DNA of 40,738 bases, from NCBI GenBank assembly GCA_002397275.1, contig DHAA01000077.1:30610-71347 (forward strand). Reading direction: 5' to 3'. Both the position numbers and the translations under genes were made by a program. How positions within the stretch are numbered: position 1 is the first letter of the stretch; each line of letters opens with the position of its first letter. The notes under the pieces are model-generated. The model worked only from the letters and a program-made list of their open reading frames with translations. It made no database searches and was not told the origin of the DNA. Source of the DNA: Thermacetogenium sp. UBA4966. Its GTDB lineage: Bacteria > Bacillota > DSM-12270 > Thermacetogeniales > Thermacetogeniaceae. Shown here piece by piece: positions 30,501 to 39,500 of the stretch.

Positions 30501-33500
30501 AGCTCACCGATATCAAGACACAAAAATACCTTACCTTTGACAAGCACGGGACAGATTATAAGATAGCGACTGCTTTTAATCAGAACAATAACCTGACAGT
30601 TTTTAAATACTCAGGCGATAACCTGGTAAGGGTTTCAGTTGACAGTGATGACCCCGCCAGGGCGATTGCCATTCAATATGACACGAACAATCGGGTAGCA
30701 GGAATCAGTTCGCCCGCTGTCAATGACCCGGAAACAGGGCTTTCCACTGGCATACAGACCAGATTCGAATATGACGGCAACGGCAATCTGATAAGTATCA
30801 TAGAAGCGGCGGGTACCGCCGAGGCACGTACTACCAGGTATAACTATGATGCAAATCATAATTTGACCGCTATCACATATCCCAATGGAAACAAAGCCGT
30901 TTACACCTATGATGGCAGCCGGCGCGTAGTCAAAGTCAACGGCTCTAACTTGATCAATAATCCCGACTTCGACAACCCGCTGGAAGACGGCTCAATTCCC
31001 GGCTGGACAATGGAAACCCCGAGCGGCGCGAGTCTGCGGCTGGATGAGGATTCTTTTTCAGGGCAAAAAGCAGTGAAGCTTTCCAAACCTGCAGAAACAG
31101 AGAGCCCGCTGAGGATTTGCTCCAGTCGGATTAATACGAAAGAAAACAGTGATTACCTGTTAAGTTTTTACGGGAAGACAGCGGGGATCAATGGCGAATC
31201 AGGGTTGCAGGGGGTCCTGCTCAAAGGTTATGGGGCAAACGATCAGGAGATATTCACTAAGCAGGTACGTGTTGACAGCCATGATTGGTCCAGGTATTCC
31301 ATCGCTTGCAGCAGTGAAAACGCACGGTATATCATAATTTACGGATTGCTTGATCGGGATGTCAGCGGAGAGATGTGGCTGGACTGTTTCCAGCTGGAAG
31401 AGCAAACCGGTATTGTTCCGGATCCCGGCGCCGGCTGGAGCCGCCTCGATACCGAACAATATCAATGGGATGCGGGCGTCAAGCAGAATCTGGATAGCGG
31501 ATCCCTTCCGGGCAGCGTTAAGCTTGCCCCGTTGAGCGGCTCTGTCATCAAGACAGAAACCTCGCAGACAGATTTTCAACAAGGCACATTAACAAATGTA
31601 ACCGCTGCGCCTGCCGGTGATCTGCAGCTGTCTAGGGCGCAGGGCTGGTCAGGCAAATGGTGGAACAGAACCAGTTCCAACTATAATGTGATAGATACCA
31701 CCCAAACGCCGGCCGTCAGTTCCAGCCATAGTACTGTTGATTTTACAGACTTTATACCGGCAGGGCAGGGCACTTATTACAACGGGCGCTTGGAAGGTTT
31801 GGTCACGCCCAAATATAATGAATCATATACTCTTTATGTCACTGCTGACGACGGCGTGCGCGTCTGGTTTGACGGCGCTCTGCTGATCGATGCCTGGCAG
31901 AGCCAAGCGGCTACGATCTATACCATAACAACCCCCCTGTTACAAGCAGGGAAAAAGTATAAGGTTGTTGTCGAACACTTTCAAGGCTCAGGTGCGGAAC
32001 GTCTGGCTTTTGAATGGGGTTCCTTGTCGCAGCCGCGGCAGATCGTTCCTGCCGCGCAGGTTTGCAGCAACTATAAGGCATCGGGAAGCCGGATCTCTCC
32101 TGTGTTCGATATCTCAACCTCAAGTCAGATATCAGGTTCTGTCATCAGCTGGAATTCCAATACGCCCGATCATACCGCTATTAAGATCGAAACCAGCATA
32201 TCTCTGGACGATGGCGCTACCTGGGGTGCATGGCAGACCGCGGTAAATGGAGGGGCGATTCCGGGTATAACCTCCGCCACAAACCTGAGCCATGCCAGGC
32301 TGCGGGTGCGTCAAACATTGACCACCAGCGACGGTACAGTTACGCCGCAGCTTTTGGACCTTTTCGTTAAAATACTGCCGCGCTATTTCCCCTCCGGAAC
32401 CTGGACCAGTCCGGTCTACGATGCATCAAGCGCCGGGGCTTTCCATACCGGTAGCCTTGACTGGGAGGCTGATCTGCCTTCAGGCGCCGCTATCGCCGCA
32501 CAATATCGAACATCTGCCGACGGAACAGCATGGGGACCATGGACGGCGGTGTCCAAGGGCGGAAGCATCGTATACCAGGGCTATGTCCAGTACAGGATGG
32601 TGCTGTCTGCCTCAAGCGATTCCCAATCCAGTCCGGAGCTGCGAAGCGTTTCACTATGCTATCGCTCAGATGGCGGAGGGGTGTCGGATACGGGCGTTAC
32701 ATCCTACAATAACGCCTTGGAACTCGTCTATGAAACATTGAGCACTACTGTGACAGATCCCAATGGGAGTGTGGATCGATACACACATAACCCCTTCGGC
32801 AATGTGATATCGTTGTCAGAAGATGTTAACGGCCGGAATATTAAAACGACCTATGAGTACAACAACAGGTTCAATCTGATTAAACTGACCGATGCCAACG
32901 GCGGGGTATATAAGTATGTTTATGACAATAACGGCAATCTGCTCAATATTATAAAGCCTAGCGGGGAGGTTGTCGCCAACAGTTTCGACAGCCAGAACAA
33001 TATCACTGGCTCCACAGATCCCTTTACTTACATCGGCAATTTTTTGACGAACACGAACTTCGAATCGGATGCCAACGGCGCCGGTTTTAACAACGCCGGT
33101 TTTACGCGCAATTCCTCCGCTTATGGCCAAAACGGTGCAGTCACAGGCAATAATACCCCTCGTTATTTCAGCGACAGCGTTGCTTCGGGTAAAAATGCCG
33201 CCAACTCCGCCAACAGTTATGTGGAAAAAAGCAGCGCTTTTCTGGCCAGGGTGACAGACGGCGATCTGGCCTCTGACAATTATGTGGGTTTGGTCTCAAC
33301 CGATGGTCAGCCTGTTTATGTGACCATTGACCTGGGAGGGGTCAAAGAGCTCTCCGGGGTGATCGTCTGGCACTACTTTGCCGACGGCAGGACCTATCAC
33401 AAGACAAAAACGCAGTTAAGCGAGGATGGGAGCAACTGGGTCACAATATTCGACAGCGCGGTTTCAGGGGAATATGCAGAAACCCCGAGCGGGAAGTCCA

Positions 33501-36500
33501 TTAGCTTGCCGTCTCCGCTCAGAGCCCGTTATATCAGGGACTTTACCGGCGGCAATACTAAGAACGGTATAAATCACTGGGTGGAAATAAGGGCTGTCGA
33601 TAGTTTTGGCCAAGGGATGCTGATTGAAGAGGGAACATCCAACTATGTAAACAGTGATGCCGATAACGACGGTCTTTCTGACGGCTGGCTGTTCACCTGG
33701 AATAGAAAAGGAGTTGCCCCGGCCTTAAAAGAAGTGATCACCGTTAACGGCGTTCCGGGCAAGGTGCTGCATATCAAAGACACGTCTGCACCGCAACAGT
33801 CTGGAGGCTGTCAGACCGTCGAAGGCTGGACGACACTGAATGAGAACCTGGCAGGCCAGTCCCTTACTTTTAGTTTTTGGATGTGGGGCGTTTGGAGCGG
33901 AACTAATCCCGGTAGCGCGTATATCAACTGGTATGACTCAAACGGTACTTTTCTGAGTCAGACAAAAAAAAGCTTAGCGATCCGTTCAACTCCCTCCAGG
34001 GCGGTGCTGACCGCCGTCGGCCCGGCAAATGCCTACAAGGCTTATGTCGGTATCTATTCTGTGGATGGGCTTGACAGCGGCGACTCTTATGATGTCTATG
34101 TGGGCGGCATGCAGCTGGAAAAGAAGCCCTACGCCACATCCTTTGTCAGCTACGGAGCAAACCGCGCGAGTGAGGCGCTTACAGTTCCCACGACTGATCT
34201 GCTCTCAACTGTGAGGGGTACTGTGGAAGGCTGGGTTTATGTAAACTCGCTCGTCAAGGATCAATCGGCCTGCAGATACATATTTGCAGTGAGCACAAAC
34301 GCCGGCTCGCCTTACCAAAATACTATAGCCTTGAGACACCGCAACAACGGATGGGGTTTTTGGACCGTTGACGGTTCGGGAAATGCCAGTGAAGCATCAG
34401 TAGAGGATACCCTGACAGAAGGCTGGCATCATTTTGCCGCGAGATGGAGCGCTGCGGAAAGCTCCCTGTTTATCGACGGCGTCAAAGTTGCCGGCATGGC
34501 CAATCCCAAACTGCCCTCTGCTTTAGGGAGCGCTCTTTATTTGGGGACATGGGCCGGCGGCAGTTATGGATATTTAAATAGCCGGATCAGAGACTTCCGA
34601 GTCTCCTCCAGCTATAGAACAGATGAGGAGATCTTGGCTGATTTCAGCAGAGGCAGACCGCTGCCTGTGGACGCCTTTACCACCTGTAAGATGAGTTTTG
34701 ATCAGGGTCTTACGGCCCGCAGGTGGAGTTTGGGGAACTGGTCGTTTACCAGTGATTCCAATTCATCCGGGACAGGGATGCTCACCGATGAGGCGTATTA
34801 CCACGGCAGCCGTTCGGTGAGCATAGAGAAGCACAACCGGAGCGGCAGTTCATACTTTCAGCAAACTCGTTCTGTAGCCCCGGGTAAAACATACACTGTC
34901 AGCGCCTGGGTTAAAACAAAAAACATTGACGGCACGGCTGATCAGGGGGCGCGTCTCTTAGTGCGCTATAAAGACCGCTCCGGGAACTGGATCGCTCTGC
35001 CGTCAGTCAGTATCAGCGGCAGTAGCGACTGGCAGCGCATAAGCAAAACCTTCGCTATTCCGGGAACAGCGAGCGGCGAGATCATTGTGCGGTTGGCTTT
35101 ATCTGAGGCAACGGGAACCGCCTGGTTTGATGCCGTTCAGTTGGAAACGGGCGGCGCCTGCAATGCGTATAACATGGCTGATAACAACAGCTTCGAGTAC
35201 TCTGTGGGCGCTATTGCCACCGGCTGGAATTTAACAGCGGGCTCATCTTTGGAGGCGCGGCCGGTCAATGTGTCAGACGGTCAAAAATCGCTGAAGATAA
35301 ATCATGACGGCGCCGACGGATGGCGCGGAGCCGTCGGCGTACAGCGCCTCCCGGTCAGGCCGGGGGAAGAGCTGACGATCAGCGGAATGGTAAAAGCGGC
35401 GAATTTCACACCTGACGGCTATCAGAACCTGTTTGTGCGTTTTTACGGCAGTGACAATACGTCTGTAATCGGACAAGACGGGCCGGCGATTCCTCAAGGG
35501 TCATACGAATGGCTGACTGTCGCCAAAAGCCTTACCGTGCCCCAGGGAGCGTATTATGCCGACATCGCCATCCAGATCAAATCCAAGGTGCTCGCCAATG
35601 TTTGGCTGGATGCCGTTCAGCTGCGCTATGGCAATATCTCTGTCAGCTACCACTATGACAGCAACAACAACAGGAAAGAGACCGCTCATCAGCCGAGTGA
35701 TTTGGTTTCTTTTGAGTACGATCGCTACGGGAATGTGATTAAAAAAATATTGATGCAAAACGCGGACAGCCTTGTGCCCAATTCCAGCTTTGAGTTAATT
35801 GCCGGCAGCCTACCGCTCGATTGGCAGCTGACAAATCCGCTGCAAACAGGCGTGACTGTCGCTGTGGATAACAATGCGGGGGCGGCGTTCTACCGTTCGA
35901 CTGCCGCCTACAGAATAGACGGCGCCCGAGTCGCGGCGGACCAGCCTCGCTATGAACAGGGGAGATTCGGGCAGGCATTGACCGTTGAGGAAGGCGCCGC
36001 CAACCTGATAAATACCCAGGGCGGGGGGGCGAACTCCGATTGGGCTAAGTGGACACACTGGGGCAATCGGACTTATTGGTCAAGTGAAACGCAAAACAGT
36101 GACCCAATTTACGGGAATGTATACGCCGGGGTAAACGCGAACAGCACTGCCACATATCTCTTTGACTATTATCCGTATACCGTGGCACAGGGCGCTCCCT
36201 ATACAATATCGGTGGCGCTCAGGGCAAGCCAGAACTGGAGCGGCGGCACCGCCGGCTATATAACCCGCGGCGCTGATAATGGAACAATAGGCAGCACCGT
36301 TAAAAATATATCTTTGACAAAAACATGGCAGCGGTTCGACTGGGTGGTTACCCCCAATCAATCGCAATCCGGAACGGCAGGGATGGGGATTAGATTCAGC
36401 GGTTTGCCGGCAGGCGTGACGCTCTATGCGGCACGCCCGCAGTTTGAGCAATCTGCTTACGCGACCAGCTATACCGATTCAAACCGCAGCGGCGAATCAC

Positions 36501-39500
36501 TGGCGATCCCCTCGTCCATATTTAATCCCTCTCAGGGAACCATAGAGGCTTGGGTAAAATCCTTCAGAAACTCCGGCGGGTCGATCCAAATGATCGCCGA
36601 TGTGGGAGGGACAGGCCACACGGGGTTGATACTGAGCTTGAGACCAAATGGCAAGTTCAGTATACAGGCAGGCACAGGCAGCGCAGTTCTGCAAGCCACA
36701 TCGACCACTGCCGCTGCGGCGAATACCTGGTACTATGTGGCGGGCAAATGGGACGCCTCGGGGATCGCCGTCTACGTGAACGGAGTCAAAGAAGGTTTTG
36801 CCTCCGGAACTCCGGTGATAACGTTGGCCGGCCCGCCTGCTCTGGGCAGAGAAGCCCAAAGCGCCGAGCGCTGGTTCGATGGCCTGATCGATGATTTCCG
36901 CGTATCCTCCCGGGCGAGGACCGATGAAGAGATTATCGCGGCGTATAAAAGCAGTCAACCGCTGACGGTAGACGGCGCTACCACCTATAAATTGGGGATG
37001 GACGGCAACCTTCTGTCAACGGGGGACTATGCGGGTAAAAACACTCTCAAGATCAGCGCGGCAGATAACATCCCCCTTGCCGATTACGGGGTTGCCGGCG
37101 ACTATCTGGATGTGGCGCCCAACGCCATCTATACCCTCAGCGCCTTGATGAACGGCAAAGATATCAAAGACGGCAAGGGTGCTTTTCTTCAAGTTCAATT
37201 TTTCAATAATAGATTCAGCTACATGGGAGAGATCGAAGCCAAACCTTTCAGTGACAGTTTTGAGTGGAGAAAACAGATTTTAAATTTCCAAACCCCCGCT
37301 GAAGCTGTAAAAATAAAGGTTTCATTAATTCTCAACGCCCACGGTTCAGTATGGATGGATCAGATTCAATTGAACAGGGGAATTGTCGTCACCGACAATA
37401 ACTCCCTGCAGAACGCGGGCGCGGAAAATGGGAATCTGAATGCTCCAAGCCTTTGGACGAAAGGCATTACATCCGGCAATCCGCTCCTGACAGGGGCGGC
37501 GGATATTGCCAAAGAGGGGTTAAGGTCTTTAAAGATCTCATCTTCTGAGTTGGCGGACGCCGACTGGCGGCAAGCGGTCAGGGTTAAGCCCAACACCAGG
37601 TATACCTTTACAGGGTGGGTCAAAACCGAAGGCTTGATCTCCATAGACGCCAAAGTATTCGGCACTTACTACATCCTCGAATCCGGCAGCGAGTCCGCTT
37701 TTGACAGCAATATAACGGCATACCACCGTAACCTGGGCAACAACGGATTTACCAACGACTGGAAGCTAATCACCTATACTTTTGTTACGCGGCCCAATAC
37801 CACTGTCTTACGGATCGGGGCCTCCCTGGGCAGTTGGGGGAAGGCTGTGGGCAAGGCCTGGTTTGATGCCCTCTGCCTCCATGAAGGCGGAGAGGTATAC
37901 GGTTATGGTTATGATCACTTTGGAAATTACTTAACCTCGATAACGGACCCGAAGGGTATTACGACCACCGCCGTTTATGATCCGGCGGGCAACAAGATCA
38001 AGGAGACCGATGCCAGGGGCAATTCCATAGTCTACACATATGACCTCTTTAACCGCTTAATTAAGGAAACCGACGCTCTCGGCAACTCGATCCGCTATGC
38101 TTATGATGTAAACGGGAACATGACCAGCCAAACCGATGCCCAAGGCAATACGACCGCCTATATTTATGACGCCTTTGACCGTCTGGTGAAGGTAATTGAT
38201 CCCCAGGGCAGCTCGCTCGTTTATAACTACGATGCCTCTAATAACAAAATAAGGTTTATTGATGCCAATGGCAACGTTTACCGCTATAAATATGACGGAT
38301 TGATGAGGCTTACATCCCAAATTGATCCGTTAGGAAATAAAACCGGCTACGATTATGACGCCCTCGGCAATTTGATTGCCGTCACAGATCCGCTCGGGTA
38401 TCTGACAGCTTACAGTTACGATATTGTTAACCGTTTGATAAGAGCGACAGACCCTCTCGGCAATGCCGTCGGCTATACCTACAGTCCCGAGGGAAATGTT
38501 ACTTCAAGTACCGATGCTTTGGGCAACAAGATAACGTATACTTATGACTCCAACGGCAGGCTGTTCCAAAAAACCGACGCTTTGGGTTATACCACCGGCT
38601 GCATTTATGATCTGGCGGAGCGGGTGGTTTTAATCACCGACCCCCAAGGCAATCCGGCATACTCTGTCTATGACAGTGTGGGGAATTTGATTCAAGAGAT
38701 CGATGCCCTGGGCAATCTCAGTTCATTCAGCTACGATGTCAATGGGAACAGGTTGACGGCGAAAGATCCGCTGGGCAATATCACCAGCTATGAATATGAT
38801 GCTCTCAACCGTCTTGTGAGGAGCACCGACCCCCTGAACGGGATTACCGACTACACCTATGATGCCAACGGCAATCAATCAAGCATCACAGACCCCAACC
38901 GCAACACCGTCACCTATATTTATGATGCTCTGAACAGGTTAATCAAAATCATCGAGCCGCTGGGGAAAATAACCCAGTCGGCCTATGACGCCAACGGCAA
39001 CAGGATCTCTGTCACGGATCCCAATAACAACAAGACCGTTTATACCTATGATCAGCTGAACCGGCTTATTGCAGTCAGCGACCCGGAAAACGGGCGGACA
39101 AGTTATGTTTATGATGGCAACGGCAACACCATCAGCGTTACGGTGAAAATTGATGATCTGCGAAACGCAACCACCGCCTATGTTTATGATCCCCTGAACA
39201 GAGTGATCAGCAAGACCTCACCCCTGGGTGAAACGACCCGTTACACCTATGATGCCAACGGCAATCTGCTTACAGTAAAGGACCCGCTCAACAACGTAAC
39301 CTTTTACAGCTACGATTCCAGAAACCAGGTAATTACCGTTACGGACCCCCTGGGGAACACCACGACCCGTACCTATGACGGCAACGGCAATATTCTGACC
39401 GAGAAGGACGCCCTGAACAAAATAACCGCTTACAGCTATGACGCCCTCAACCGGCTCACAGCCATAGCCGACCCCTTGAACAACAGAACCAGATATGAGT